64,000 nucleotides of DNA from Streptomyces toyocaensis. GTDB lineage: Bacteria; Actinomycetota; Actinomycetes; Streptomycetales; Streptomycetaceae. The notes beneath the pieces are model-generated. The model was not told where the DNA came from. It saw only the letters and a program-made list of their open reading frames with translations, and made no database searches. This document shows positions 49,596 through 58,041 of the stretch, in pieces; positions within the stretch are counted from its first letter, which is position 1, and the number at the start of each line of letters is the position of its first letter. Position numbers and translations under genes: made by a program. Where the stretch lies: the NCBI RefSeq assembly GCF_000725125.1, contig NZ_JFCB01000002.1, positions 1 through 64,000 on the forward strand, given 5' to 3'.

Positions 49596-50627
49596 TCACC
49601 CCACCTTGCGGCCCCGCATCGGCTCGGTTTCCTCTCCGGCGCCCTGCTGCATCCCCAGCAGGAACTCCTCCAGCACCTGCGTCGCGGTACGCACCGGCCG
49701 CCAGCCGAGCTCCACCCGCGCACGCGTGCAGTCCATCAGCGGCAGCCGCAGCACGGCGTCGAACAGATGCGGTGAGGCCGGCAGCAGCCGCAGTCCCCAG
49801 GCGGCGGCGACCGCCGAGCGGGCCGCGGTGCGCGGCAGCCGTATCCGGCGGGTCCCCAGCATCTCCCCGAGCAGGTCCGCGTCGACCGGCGGCTCGGCGG
49901 CGAGGTTGAAGGCGCCCCGCGCCTCGGCGGAGAGCACGGCCAGCCGGTAGGCGTGGGCCGCGTCGTCGGTGTGCAGGGCCTGCACCCGCAGTCCCGGGAT
50001 GTCGGGGAGGAAGGGCAGCAGCTCGGGCCGCGCCAGCGGTCCCGGCAGGAAGCGCCCGCCGAAGATGCGGCGCTGCTCGCTCGCCGACTCCCGCTTCAAG
50101 AGGAACGCGGGCCGCATCCGCACCACCCGGGTCTCCGGGTGATCCCGCTCGAACGTGTCCAGGGCCCGCTCCAGGTAGGCCTTCTCCCGGCAGTACGCGG
50201 CGTCCGGCCAGCCGTGCGTCGGCCACGACTCGTCCACCGCGCGGTCCTTCGGTCCCGGCGAGTACGCCCCGACCGACGAGGCGTGCACCAGCGCCGGCAC
50301 CCCCGCCTCGGCCGCCGCGTCGAACACCCGCATGCTGCCGAGCACGTTCGTGCGCCACGTGGTCGCCGGATCGTGCGTGGGCTGGAACGCCCAGGCCAGA
50401 TGGACCACCGCGTCGGCGCCGGCGAACTCCTCGGCGAGATCGAACCGGTCCGAGGCCACGTCCACCGCGGCCCACTGGGTCTTCGGCGGCGACCACTCGG
50501 GGACCCGCCGGGCCAGGCCCCGTACGGACCCGACCTCCGGCTCCTTCGAGAGGACCCGCACCAGGCTGGTCCCCACGTTGCCGGTGGCGCCCGTGACGAC
50601 GACCCTCATGCCCGTTGCACTGCTCAC
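49596..50627 (-). CDS. NAD-dependent epimerase/dehydratase-family protein
   Basis: A 343-residue extended short-chain dehydrogenase. The NAD(P) loop is VVVTGATGNVGTSLVRV; VVHLAWAFQPTHDP and LVHASSVGAYSPG precede the catalytic Tyr-Lys in AAYCREKAYLE. The sugar- or steroid-type substrate is unknown. GTG 50627 is chosen because AGGAG lies 6 bases before it; ATG 50609 (MRVVVTG) is an alternative. It is followed by the small acidic protein. Confidence 0.9.
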   Translation of the reverse strand: MSSATGMRVVVTGATGNVGTSLVRVLSKEPEVGSVRGLARRVPEWSPPKTQWAAVDVASDRFDLAEEFAGADAVVHLAWAFQPTHDPATTWRTNVLGSMRVFDAAAEAGVPALVHASSVGAYSPGPKDRAVDESWPTHGWPDAAYCREKAYLERALDTFERDHPETRVVRMRPAFLLKRESASEQRRIFGGRFLPGPLARPELLPFLPDIPGLRVQALHTDDAAHAYRLAVLSAEARGAFNLAAEPPVDADLLGEMLGTRRIRLPRTAARSAVAAAWGLRLLPASPHLFDAVLRLPLMDCTRARVELGWRPVRTATQVLEEFLLGMQQGAGEETEPMRGRKVG

Positions 50628-50911
50628 CTTCGGCTCCTCTCGGCCCGTACGCTCCGCGGAGCGGCCGAGTACCCCTCAGGGGAAGGGAAAGCCCCGACCG
50701 CGACGGGGGAATCACGGTCGGGGCGGACCGGGGGCGGGCGCGGACGGCGGTCGCCTCTCGGCGAAAGGCTCCACAGGGCTTCAGCCGGACGATCGTCCCT
50801 GTGGGCGAATGGTGAGGCCCGGGGACACTGTCCCGTCCGCAGCCGCGATCGGTTCAACGGGCAACGACCTCCGGGTGTTCCGCGTCCGGCCGCCCACGGC
50901 GGTGAGGTGCG

Positions 50912-52126
50912 TCACCGGGCCGGCTTCCCCCCGTCGAGATCGGCCCAGAGATTCTCCGCCTGAAGGAGCAGCGCACCGAGGACGGCCGTCCGGGCCGGTC
51001 CCTGACCCGCCTCCTCCCGCAGTCCTTCCTGCAGCCTCTCGTGCAGCTCCCGCATCGCCGACTCCGTCCGCTCGTCCAGCAGGGGGTCCGCCTGCGCGCC
51101 GCCGTGCACCAGCCGGTCGGCCTCGGCCCTGCAGCTGTCACCGATCAGCTCCAGCAACCGCGCGTAACGGCGCAGCACCGCGGCGTCCGGCGCGGCGGGC
51201 GTCCGCTCCTCGTCCGCGGCCACCGCCAGCGTGCGGGTCAGCGCCGTGACGTGGCCGGTGACGCGGCCGAACCGCTCGTCCTCCTCCTCGGGCGGCAGGG
51301 CCTTGGCCGGCACCCGGTGCAGGGCGCGCAGGGGCCCCGAGGTCAGCCGCAGGCTCTCCCTGCTCCAGCCGCGCGCCGAGCGCAGCGCCTCCAGACGGTC
51401 CTGGAGCCGCGCGGAGGCCCCGACCCAGCCGACGGCCGTCTTCCCGTCCCACTCTCCGTCGTACAGGTCCCGGGCCACGATGTGCAGCACGTCACCCGTC
51501 TCCCGGGCGAGGGCGGCCAGGTTCTCCCGTACGTCCCGCAGATGGATCGGGGGCAGGACCAGCGCGTTGACGGCGACGCCGATGACCGCGCCGAGCGCGG
51601 CCTGTCCCAGCCGGTGCCCGACGGCGGTCGCGCTCACCGTCCCCGTGGCGATGGTGAACACCGCCGTGGTGGCGGCGTAGACGCCCTGGTCGCCGAAGCG
51701 CGGCCAGTTCGACAGCAGCATCAGCACCGGCAGGGACAGGGCGAGGGCACCCGTGGTGTCGTCGGTGACCGCCTGCGCCCCCGACGCCACCAGGGCGCCC
51801 ACGCAGATCGCGGCGAACTGCCGTGTCCCCTGGACCAGCGAGCTGTACACGGTGGCCTGCACCAGGACCAGTGCCACCCACGGCGCCATGAGGGCCATGG
51901 GGTCGCCGAGCCAGACCTGTGCCAGCAGCCACGCCAGAACGGCCGCCGCGGCGGCCTTCAACGACTGGACGAACAGATCCCGCTCCCGGCCGGGCCCCCG
52001 CCACGCGGCCAGCGCCGCCCGCCCCACGGACCGCGCGTCCCACCGTACGGCGTTGCGTACCCGCGCCACCGGTGCCGTCGGCCCGGTGGCGTCACCCTGC
52101 CCTGTCTCTTCCCGCACGTCTGCCAT
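50912..52126 (-). CDS. FUSC/aromatic-acid-exporter-like membrane protein (copy 2)
   Basis: A 404-residue paralogue of the 45.8-kb protein. Transmembrane helices (SLKAAAAAVLAWLLAQVWL, VALVLVQATVYSSLVQGTRQ, LGQAALGAVIGVAVNALVLP) occupy about residues 50-205, followed by a helical cytoplasmic half. The cytosolic N-terminus is longer than in copy 1. Half-size FUSC proteins are thought to export aromatic or amphiphilic anions. ATG 52126. A hairpin separates it from the HAD gene upstream. Confidence 0.88.
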   Translation of the reverse strand: MADVREETGQGDATGPTAPVARVRNAVRWDARSVGRAALAAWRGPGRERDLFVQSLKAAAAAVLAWLLAQVWLGDPMALMAPWVALVLVQATVYSSLVQGTRQFAAICVGALVASGAQAVTDDTTGALALSLPVLMLLSNWPRFGDQGVYAATTAVFTIATGTVSATAVGHRLGQAALGAVIGVAVNALVLPPIHLRDVRENLAALARETGDVLHIVARDLYDGEWDGKTAVGWVGASARLQDRLEALRSARGWSRESLRLTSGPLRALHRVPAKALPPEEEDERFGRVTGHVTALTRTLAVAADEERTPAAPDAAVLRRYARLLELIGDSCRAEADRLVHGGAQADPLLDERTESAMRELHERLQEGLREEAGQGPARTAVLGALLLQAENLWADLDGGKPAR

Positions 52127-52149
52127 GCCCCGCGGGTTTCCCGCGGGGC
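52127..52149 (-). terminator. Hairpin between HAD gene and FUSC gene
   Basis: GCCCCGCGGG, loop TTT (AAA on the minus strand), CCCGCGGGGC: a perfect 10-bp stem directly after the HAD stop (52157) and touching the FUSC ATG (52126). It could terminate the HAD transcript or act on FUSC translation, since any read-through mRNA would have its ribosome site inside the stem. Confidence 0.7.
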
Positions 52150-52156
52150 CGGGGCC

Positions 52157-52813
52157 TCATGCCAGGGGACTCTCCGGCAGGGACGCCAGGAGGTCCGCCG
52201 GGTCGGCGAAGACCGCTTCCGCGCCCGCCTCCACCAGGTCGGTGCGAGGGATGCCTCCGCACAGCACACCCACGCAACGCACACCGGCGCGGCTGCCCGC
52301 CCGCATGTCCCACACCGTGTCACCGACGAAGACGGCCCGCTCGGCCGGCACCCCGGCAAGCTCGAGGGCGTGCTCGACGGGCTCGGCCGAGGGCTTGCCC
52401 TCCTCCACGTCGTCGGCGCTCGCCGTGGCGGTGATCGCCTCGTCGGCGTCGATCGCCCGGAGCAGCGCGCTCAGTTCGGCACCGCCCGCCGAGGTCGCCA
52501 GCACCACCGTCCAGCCGTCCCGGTGCAGCCGCTTCAGCAGCCGGCCGGCGTCCGGCAGCGCCGGCAGCCGGTCGAAGTACTGCCCGTACAGCGCCTTGTG
52601 CGCGGCACTCAGCTCCTCGTCGCGGCCGGTGTCCCGGTCCTCGCCCAGCAGATGCGCGACCAGGCCGGAGGAGGGCAGGCCCACCGCCCGGTGGACGGCG
52701 TGCATCGGCACCCGGTGACCCGCCTGCCGGAAGGCCTCCCACCAGGCCGTCACGTGCAGATGGTTGGTGTCGACCAGAGTGCCGTCGACGTCGAACACGG
52801 CCGCCCGTTCCAT
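52157..52813 (-). CDS. HAD-family phosphatase (phosphoglycolate phosphatase-like)
   Basis: A 218-residue HAD hydrolase with a C1 helical cap. Motif I is VFDVDGTLVDTN, motif II VVLATSAGG, motif III the Lys of EEGKPSAEPV, motif IV VFVGDTVWDMRAG. It resembles beta-phosphoglucomutase/phosphoglycolate phosphatase proteins; the substrate is open. ATG 52813 (MERAAVFD). It is upstream of, and on the same strand as, the FUSC gene, with a hairpin between. Confidence 0.92.
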   Translation of the reverse strand: MERAAVFDVDGTLVDTNHLHVTAWWEAFRQAGHRVPMHAVHRAVGLPSSGLVAHLLGEDRDTGRDEELSAAHKALYGQYFDRLPALPDAGRLLKRLHRDGWTVVLATSAGGAELSALLRAIDADEAITATASADDVEEGKPSAEPVEHALELAGVPAERAVFVGDTVWDMRAGSRAGVRCVGVLCGGIPRTDLVEAGAEAVFADPADLLASLPESPLA

Positions 52814-52855
52814 GTGCGGTCCCTTCCTTCCTCGCTGACCGGCACGAGTACCACC

Positions 52856-53896
52856 TCAGCCGCCCGTCACTCCGGAGGGCACCTTCCGCTCCCGCGACCA
52901 CGCCAGCAGCTCGTCCAGGGACCAGGTGGTGACCACCCGCTCGTGCGGCACCCCGCACTCCTCCGCCCGTGCGCACCCGAGGATCTGCCAGTCCAGCTGG
53001 CCCGGCGCGTGCGCGTCGGTGTCGATCGAGAAGAGGACGCCGGCCTCCACCGCCCGCCGCAGCAGCCGGCGCGGCGGGTCGAGCCGCTCGGGCCTGCTGT
53101 TGATCTCCAGGGCGGTGCCGGTCTCCGCGCATGCCGCGAACACCTCGTCGGCGTCGAACTGCGACTCCGGCCGGCCGCGTCCGGTCAGCAGCCGCCCGGT
53201 GCAGTGCCCGAGGACGTCGGAGTGCGGGTCGCGCACCGCGGCCACCATGCGCCGGGTCATCGACCGGGCGTCCATGCGCAGCTTGGAGTGCACGGACACC
53301 ACCACGACGTCCAGCCGCTCCAGGAGCTCCGGCTCCTGGTCGAGCGAGCCGTCCTCGAGGATGTCGCACTCGATGCCGGTCAGCAGCCGGAACGGCGCCC
53401 AGCTGTCGTTGAGCTCCGCGATCACATCCAGTTGCTCGCGCAGCCGGTCCGCCGACAGCCCGCGCGCCACGGTCAGCCGCGGCGAGTGGTCCGTGAGGGC
53501 GGCCCATGCGTGCCCGAGAGCCGCGGCGGTGCGGCCCATCTCCTCGATCGGACTGCCGCCGTCCGACCAGTCGGAGTGCAGATGGCAGTCCCCACGCAGC
53601 AGCGCTCGCATCTCCCGCCCCTCCCGGTCGGCGGGTTCCCCGGCGGCCTCGTCCTCCAGCTTCCGCAGATAGCCGGGGACGTCCCCGGCCAGCGCCTCCC
53701 GCGCCACCTGCGCGGTCTTCGGCCCGACCCCCCTGAGGCCCTCGAGCGTTCCCGCCGCCGCCCGCTCGCGCACCTCGTCCGCGCCGAGCTCCGACAGCGT
53801 CCGCGCCGCGGTGCGGAAGGCACGGACGCGGTACGTCGGTGCCAGGGACCGCTCCAGCAGAAAGGCGATCCTGTCCAACGCCTCGACGGGGTCCAT
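52856..53896 (-). CDS. PHP-domain protein with N-terminal helix-hairpin-helix
   Basis: A 346-residue protein. The N-terminal 95 residues resemble the 8-kDa/HhH part of family X DNA polymerases (LLERSLAPTYRVRAFRTAAR, then GTLEGLRGVGPKTAQVAREA). The C-terminal PHP phosphoesterase has metal motifs GDCHLHSDWSDGG, ALTDHSPRL, HSKLRMDAR and FSIDTDAHAPGQLDW. The polymerase palm is absent. This is the C-terminal half of bacterial PolX-type enzymes, suggesting a 3'-end processing or phosphatase role. ATG 53896 has AGGAGG upstream. Confidence 0.9.
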   Translation of the reverse strand: MDPVEALDRIAFLLERSLAPTYRVRAFRTAARTLSELGADEVRERAAAGTLEGLRGVGPKTAQVAREALAGDVPGYLRKLEDEAAGEPADREGREMRALLRGDCHLHSDWSDGGSPIEEMGRTAAALGHAWAALTDHSPRLTVARGLSADRLREQLDVIAELNDSWAPFRLLTGIECDILEDGSLDQEPELLERLDVVVVSVHSKLRMDARSMTRRMVAAVRDPHSDVLGHCTGRLLTGRGRPESQFDADEVFAACAETGTALEINSRPERLDPPRRLLRRAVEAGVLFSIDTDAHAPGQLDWQILGCARAEECGVPHERVVTTWSLDELLAWSRERKVPSGVTGG

Positions 53897-54020
53897 CGCC
53901 ACCTCCTGGCTCCAGGGTTCCCCAGGGCGCGTACGGCCGCACGGCGGAAGCGGGGGTTGGTTCCGTGCGGGCGGGGGTACTGCGATGCGGCGCACCCGCA
54001 CCGCCGACCAGGAGGCCCGC

Positions 54021-54830
54021 ATGTCACACCCCACCGCCCCGAGCACCAGGGCCGCCGTGATCACCGGCGCCGACTCCGGCATCGGCCGGGCCACCGCCGT
54101 GCGCCTGGCCGCCGCGGGCATGGACGTGGGTATCACCTGGCACAGTGACCGCGAGGGTGCGGAGGAGACCGCCGAGGAGGTCCGGGCGCACGGACGGCGG
54201 GCCGAGGTCGCGCCCATGGACCTCACCCGGCTGCCCGGGGCGGCGGACACCGTCGACGAACTGTGCGGTCGCCTGGGCCGGGTCGACGTGCTGGTCAACA
54301 ACGCCGGTACGGGCACGATGACGCCCTTCCTCGACCTGGACCTGTCCACGGTGCGCGAGGTGCTCGACGTGGATCTGATCGGCCCGTTCCTGTGCGGGCA
54401 GAAGGCGGCGCGCCACATGATCCGGCAGGGCGACGGGGGCCGCATCGTCAACGTGACGTCCGTGCACGAGCACCAGCCCCGGGTGGGGGCGGCGCCGTAC
54501 TGCGCCGCCAAGGGCGGTCTCGGGCTTCTCACCCAGGTCATGGCGCTGGAGCTCGCCGAGCACGGCATCACCGTCAACGCGGTCGCCCCGGGCGAGATCG
54601 CCACCCCCATGACCGGTCAGGAGGACACCGACCCGCACACCGAGCGCCGTCCCGGTGTCCCTCTCGGACGGCCGGGAGACGCGCGTGAGGTGGCCGCGGT
54701 CATCGCCTTCCTCGCCGGGCCCGACGCCTCGTACGTCACCGGTGCCTCCTGGAGCGTGGACGGCGGGATGCTCCGCATGGGCCCGCAGGCCGGGTCGCAC
54801 CTGACCGGCGACGACTGGCGCAGGCCCTGA
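54021..54830 (+). CDS. Short-chain dehydrogenase/reductase
   Basis: A 269-residue classical SDR: cofactor loop ITGADSGIGRATAVRLA, NNAGTGTMTPF, catalytic Ser in NVTSVHEHQP, and Tyr-Lys in APYCAAKGGLG, ending SVDGGMLRMGPQ. It resembles glucose 1-dehydrogenase and 3-oxoacyl-ACP reductase families; NADP preference is likely from TWHSDRE. ATG 54021 has AGGAGG upstream. It is divergent from the PHP gene and monocistronic. Confidence 0.93.
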   Translation: MSHPTAPSTRAAVITGADSGIGRATAVRLAAAGMDVGITWHSDREGAEETAEEVRAHGRRAEVAPMDLTRLPGAADTVDELCGRLGRVDVLVNNAGTGTMTPFLDLDLSTVREVLDVDLIGPFLCGQKAARHMIRQGDGGRIVNVTSVHEHQPRVGAAPYCAAKGGLGLLTQVMALELAEHGITVNAVAPGEIATPMTGQEDTDPHTERRPGVPLGRPGDAREVAAVIAFLAGPDASYVTGASWSVDGGMLRMGPQAGSHLTGDDWRRP

Positions 54831-54884
54831 GCGCCGGTGCGCCCGGACGCCGCGTCCGCACCGTTTGCGCTCTACCCTCGAGGC

Positions 54885-55160
54885 ATGACCGAAAGCGCGA
54901 GCCCGTACATGTCGCACCCGCGGATCATGGTGCTCGGGGTACAGCCCGGGACTCCGCCGTTCCGCATCGTGGAGATCGACGGACAGGTGGTCGGCGAGGC
55001 GAGGAGCGTCACCGACGTGCTGCACGCCGCCGCCGCGTTCGGGATCACGGTTCACGACCTGGACGATCCGGACGTGGTCCGCTGGGTGGGCGGGGACAAG
55101 TTCACCTGGACCCTGCGCCAGGCTCCCCGCGCCCGCCAGAGGCAGGAGGAGCGGCCCTAG
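54885..55160 (+). CDS. Conserved hypothetical protein
   Basis: A 91-residue protein (SHPRIMVLGVQPGTPPFRIV, then GQVVGEARSVTDVLHAAAAF). No family name is recalled, but the pattern is like small conserved Streptomyces proteins. ATG 54885; the upstream CTCGAGG is a weak ribosome site. It follows the SDR gene by 54 bp on the same strand. Confidence 0.7.
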   Translation: MTESASPYMSHPRIMVLGVQPGTPPFRIVEIDGQVVGEARSVTDVLHAAAAFGITVHDLDDPDVVRWVGGDKFTWTLRQAPRARQRQEERP

Positions 55161-55284
55161 GCAGGCGCTCTCTTCGTCTCCCGGCTTCCCCGCGCGGACA
55201 GGTGGCCCGGGGGGAGCCCGGCTGCCCACGGACGCACGGGACCGGTGGCCGGTGGCGGCGCTCACCCCACGGCGCCGGCGGCCG

Positions 55285-55761
55285 TCAGGCCTTCGGCTTC
55301 CGAGCGTGCACCGCCCGGCTGAGGCGCCGGCCGAGGAGCAGATACCCGATCAGCGCCCCGCCCGTGTTCAGGATGACGTCGTCGATGTCGAAGGCGCGTC
55401 CGGTCACCAGGGCGCCCTGGGCGGACTCCACCAGCAGCATCACGACGGCCGTCAGCACGAGCACCCGCAGGAATCCGCGGGTGCGCGGCGCGACGACCGG
55501 CGCGAGCACGCCGAACGGCACGCCGAGCAGGATGTTGCCGCCGATCTGGCGCACGGCGTCGCGCAGCCCGGGCTGGTCGAGATAGGCCCGCAGGGAGCGC
55601 CCCGGACGCAGGTTCGTGTGGGTCAGCGCCTCCGAGGCGGGGGAGGGCTGCAGGGTGAGCCGGGCCAGGACCACCGCGAAGACGACCATGAAGACGATGG
55701 CGCACAGCAGCACCAGGAGCCGCAGGGGCAGAGGGAGCGGACGTGGGGCGGCGCGGTCCAT
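55285..55761 (-). CDS. VanZ-family membrane protein
   Basis: A 158-residue VanZ-like protein with four transmembrane segments (LRLLVLLCAIVFMVVFAVV, then IGGNILLGVPFGVLAPVV, VLVLTAVVMLLVESAQGA, VILNTGGALIGYLLL). The polar signature VESAQ ... FDIDDVILNTGGALIGY is typical of the family. VanZ itself gives low-level teicoplanin tolerance; chromosomal relatives have unknown roles. ATG 55761 is preferred over ATG 55782 because GGAGGAAACACG precedes it. Confidence 0.92.
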   Translation of the reverse strand: MDRAAPRPLPLPLRLLVLLCAIVFMVVFAVVLARLTLQPSPASEALTHTNLRPGRSLRAYLDQPGLRDAVRQIGGNILLGVPFGVLAPVVAPRTRGFLRVLVLTAVVMLLVESAQGALVTGRAFDIDDVILNTGGALIGYLLLGRRLSRAVHARKPKA

Positions 55762-55822
55762 CGTGTTTCCTCCAGCTGTCAACTTCCGTGTGGGACAGGG
55801 CGCTTACCCGTGGAGAGGGAGG

Positions 55823-56485
55823 TCAGTCGCCATAGGTGACCCGCACCTCCTTGAACCCCAGTGAGCGCAGCAGGTTTTCGAGCATCTCGGTGGTGTTGGA
55901 CTCGGCCCGCCCGGTGAGACCGCTCTCCTTCGCCGCGTCGCCGATGTGCCGCACCGCGAGCTTCTGCACGGCCTGTTCACTGTGGGGGTTGTCGGAGAAG
56001 AGGTCGCCCAGCCGGTCGAGCAGCCCGCGTTGCTTGGAGACGGCGTAGGACCGCTCCGGGTCCAGCGCCGGGGTGCCCAGGCGGGCGTGGGGCAGCCGCA
56101 GTGTGGCGGAGGTACGGTCGTCGTCGACCCGTACGTCGTCCCCGTCCAGCGCGCCGAGGTCGACATAGGCGTCCACGGTGCCGGCGCCGACGTACAGGGT
56201 GCGGCTGCCGCGAACCGCGTCGGGCAGGAACTTCGCGTCCTTCTCCAGGTCCACCACGACCTGGAAATTGCCCGAGGCGGCCTCGTAGCGGCTGATGTCC
56301 TGGATGGACTCCAGGAGTGCGGGTCCGGAGCGGTCCCGGGTCTCCGTTCCGAACAGGTCCTTCAGCCCGGGCAGCACGCTCAGCCGGAGCCCGGCGAACA
56401 GCACGGCCAGCAGCAGCACCACCGAGCCGACCACCTTCACCCACCCGGGTACGCGGCCGGTCGGTCCCTTCACGGGATTCGTCAT
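55823..56485 (-). CDS. DUF4230 membrane-anchored protein
   Basis: A 220-residue protein. One N-terminal transmembrane helix (WVKVVGSVVLLLAVLFAGLR, about 15-35) is followed by an extracytoplasmic DUF4230 domain (NFQVVVDLEKDAKFLPD, then LYVGAGTVDAYVDLGALDGD, RSYAVSKQRGLLDRLGDLFS). Function unknown. ATG 56485 (MTNPVKG) has GGAGGG upstream. It is 62 bp before the VanZ-like gene, on the same strand. Confidence 0.88.
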   Translation of the reverse strand: MTNPVKGPTGRVPGWVKVVGSVVLLLAVLFAGLRLSVLPGLKDLFGTETRDRSGPALLESIQDISRYEAASGNFQVVVDLEKDAKFLPDAVRGSRTLYVGAGTVDAYVDLGALDGDDVRVDDDRTSATLRLPHARLGTPALDPERSYAVSKQRGLLDRLGDLFSDNPHSEQAVQKLAVRHIGDAAKESGLTGRAESNTTEMLENLLRSLGFKEVRVTYGD

Positions 56486-56631
56486 GGCGACGGCCCTCCT
56501 TCCTCCCGTCCTGATGCCCCCCAGTTCCAAGAGCAGACAGGGGAGTTGACGAACGGGAGACCGCAGCGGAAGCACATCGGGGGCGCACGGTGGGTGATCC
56601 GGTCACCGGGCCGCCGGCGGGCATCGGCGGC

Positions 56632-57012
56632 TCAGAAAGTGCCGGGGGCGGACTCGGGCTGTTCCAGGGCCGCGTCCAGGGTCGGCCACGGGGGCAGCAG
56701 CCGGGACAGGCCGGTGACGCGGAGCATCCGCAGCGTCAGGGCGTGGGTGCAGACGAGACGCAGGCTGCCGGGCCCTTCCGTGGTCCGGTGCAGGGCCCGG
56801 TAGAGCAGGCGCAGCCCCGAGCAGTCGAAGAACTCGACACGGGTCAGGTCGATCACGACCCGCGTGTCCGGTTCGGCGGTCGCCCTGTCCAGATGCGGGA
56901 CGATCTCCTCGGCCGCGGCGATGTCGATCTCACCGCGGAACTCCAGCACCGTGTGTCCCCGGTCCCGACGGACGCGCAGATGCCGGGTCAGCGGCGCAGG
57001 TTCGTACCGCAC
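56632..57012 (-). CDS. STAS-domain anti-sigma-factor antagonist
   Basis: A 126-residue SpoIIAA/RsbV-like protein. FRGEIDIAAAEEIVPHLDRA and the phosphoserine loop VIDLTRVEFFDCSGLRLLYR are diagnostic; the Ser after DC is the expected phosphorylation site of a partner kinase. It would release a SigB-like factor by binding its anti-sigma factor. GTG 57012 with GGAGG 10 bases upstream. No anti-sigma or sigma gene is adjacent. The upstream 57090-57125 is unusually AT-rich and likely holds its promoter. Confidence 0.9.
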   Translation of the reverse strand: MRYEPAPLTRHLRVRRDRGHTVLEFRGEIDIAAAEEIVPHLDRATAEPDTRVVIDLTRVEFFDCSGLRLLYRALHRTTEGPGSLRLVCTHALTLRMLRVTGLSRLLPPWPTLDAALEQPESAPGTF

Positions 57013-57273
57013 GACGCCATCGCCTCCAGCCTGCTCCGTGCAGCGGGGGAGGGGAGCGGGCCCCACACCGTCCCCCGCCCTGCAAGTTACCTTCGAACGA
57101 ATGAATTTGAGCATGTTCGATTGACATATGTCTCCGCATGGCGACCAAGTTTCTTTTCCCGTCTCTTCGGCGCCCCTTCGGCGCCGCCGGACCGACTGAA
57201 ACCGGCGAGCGGGGACAGGTGTCACCTACAGGGCGGGGCGGAGGCGCCCCGCGCCGGACCTCGCGGAGGAGAC

Positions 57274-57666
57274 ATGACACTGGTGACGACGGGTGTGGTG
57301 GTGCTGGACTGCGCCGAGCCCGAGAAACTCGCCGAGTTCTACAAGGAGTTGCTGGCCGCCGAGGAGGCCGACGCCAACGCCAACCGGGTGGAGATCCGGG
57401 CCGCCGACGGCTTCCGCCTGGCCCTGCGCCGCGACGTCAACGCCACCGCGCCCAGCTGGCCCCGCCCGGAGAACTCGCTCCAGGCGCACCTGGAGTTCGT
57501 GGTGGACGACCTCGACGAGGTGGAACGCCGGATCGTCAGCCTCGGGGGCCGCCCGCTGGACACGGGCGACCCCGCGGGGCCCGCCGAGGAGCGCGGTTAC
57601 GCCGACCCGGCGGGCCATTCCTTCACCGTCCGCCGGGGCACCCCGACGGCGCCCAAGCAGGGCTGA
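57274..57666 (+). CDS. VOC-family (glyoxalase-like) protein
   Basis: A 130-residue vicinal-oxygen-chelate protein with two beta-alpha-beta-beta-beta units: VVVLDCAEPEKLAEFYKELL, then LEFVVDDLDEVERRIVSLGG, and a final GYADPAGHSFTVRRG. It resembles glyoxalase or bleomycin-resistance relatives; metal ligands are not fully conserved. ATG 57274 follows GGAGGAG; a 7-bp hairpin (57234-57251) sits in the leader. Confidence 0.9.
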   Translation: MTLVTTGVVVLDCAEPEKLAEFYKELLAAEEADANANRVEIRAADGFRLALRRDVNATAPSWPRPENSLQAHLEFVVDDLDEVERRIVSLGGRPLDTGDPAGPAEERGYADPAGHSFTVRRGTPTAPKQG

Positions 57667-57673
57667 CCGGCTG

Positions 57674-57973
57674 TCAGTCGCGGCCGCCCTTGTCCGGGAC
57701 CGGCCAGGTGCCCGTGGAGCGTTCGATCGCCTTGGCGCCCGCACGGTCCACGGCACTGCGCACCACCGCGAAGATGGCGCCCTGGATTGCCGCGGCCAGC
57801 AGGATCTCGCCCCACTTGCGGTCCCGGTCGAGTGCGTCCGGCGCGTCGTCCTCGTGCCGGACGATCTTCCAGGTCTTCTGGAAGGCCATCCCGGCCACGG
57901 TGCCGCTCGTCCAGCCCAGCGCGAAACCGATGGGCTTGTACGCGAGGGGCAGCTTCTTGCTCTTCTTCGCCAC
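57674..57973 (-). CDS. DUF4235 small membrane protein
   Basis: A 99-residue protein of the DUF4235 family. Two hydrophobic helices (LAYKPIGFALGWTSGTVAGM and ILLAAAIQGAIFAVVRSAVD) flank a charged middle that includes WKIVRHEDDAP. These proteins are common in actinobacteria, with no known function. ATG 57973 has AGGAGA upstream. It is convergent with the VOC gene only 7 bp away. Confidence 0.9.
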   Translation of the reverse strand: MAKKSKKLPLAYKPIGFALGWTSGTVAGMAFQKTWKIVRHEDDAPDALDRDRKWGEILLAAAIQGAIFAVVRSAVDRAGAKAIERSTGTWPVPDKGGRD

Positions 57974-58041
57974 GTGGATCTCCTAGGTCGGCTCTGTCGT
58001 TTCGTCGGTCGATGGTTCTTGGGGCAGGGCGGCCGGGGAGG

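Noticed and set aside
57093..57120. TCGAAC ... GTTCGA as a LexA/SOS box upstream of the STAS gene
   Set aside because: The half-sites are right for an actinobacterial SOS box but are 16 bases apart instead of about 4, so it does not fit LexA.
57234..57251. Leader hairpin before the VOC gene as a riboswitch or attenuator
   Set aside because: A single 7-bp GC stem is common by chance in this composition and no aptamer-like conservation is visible.
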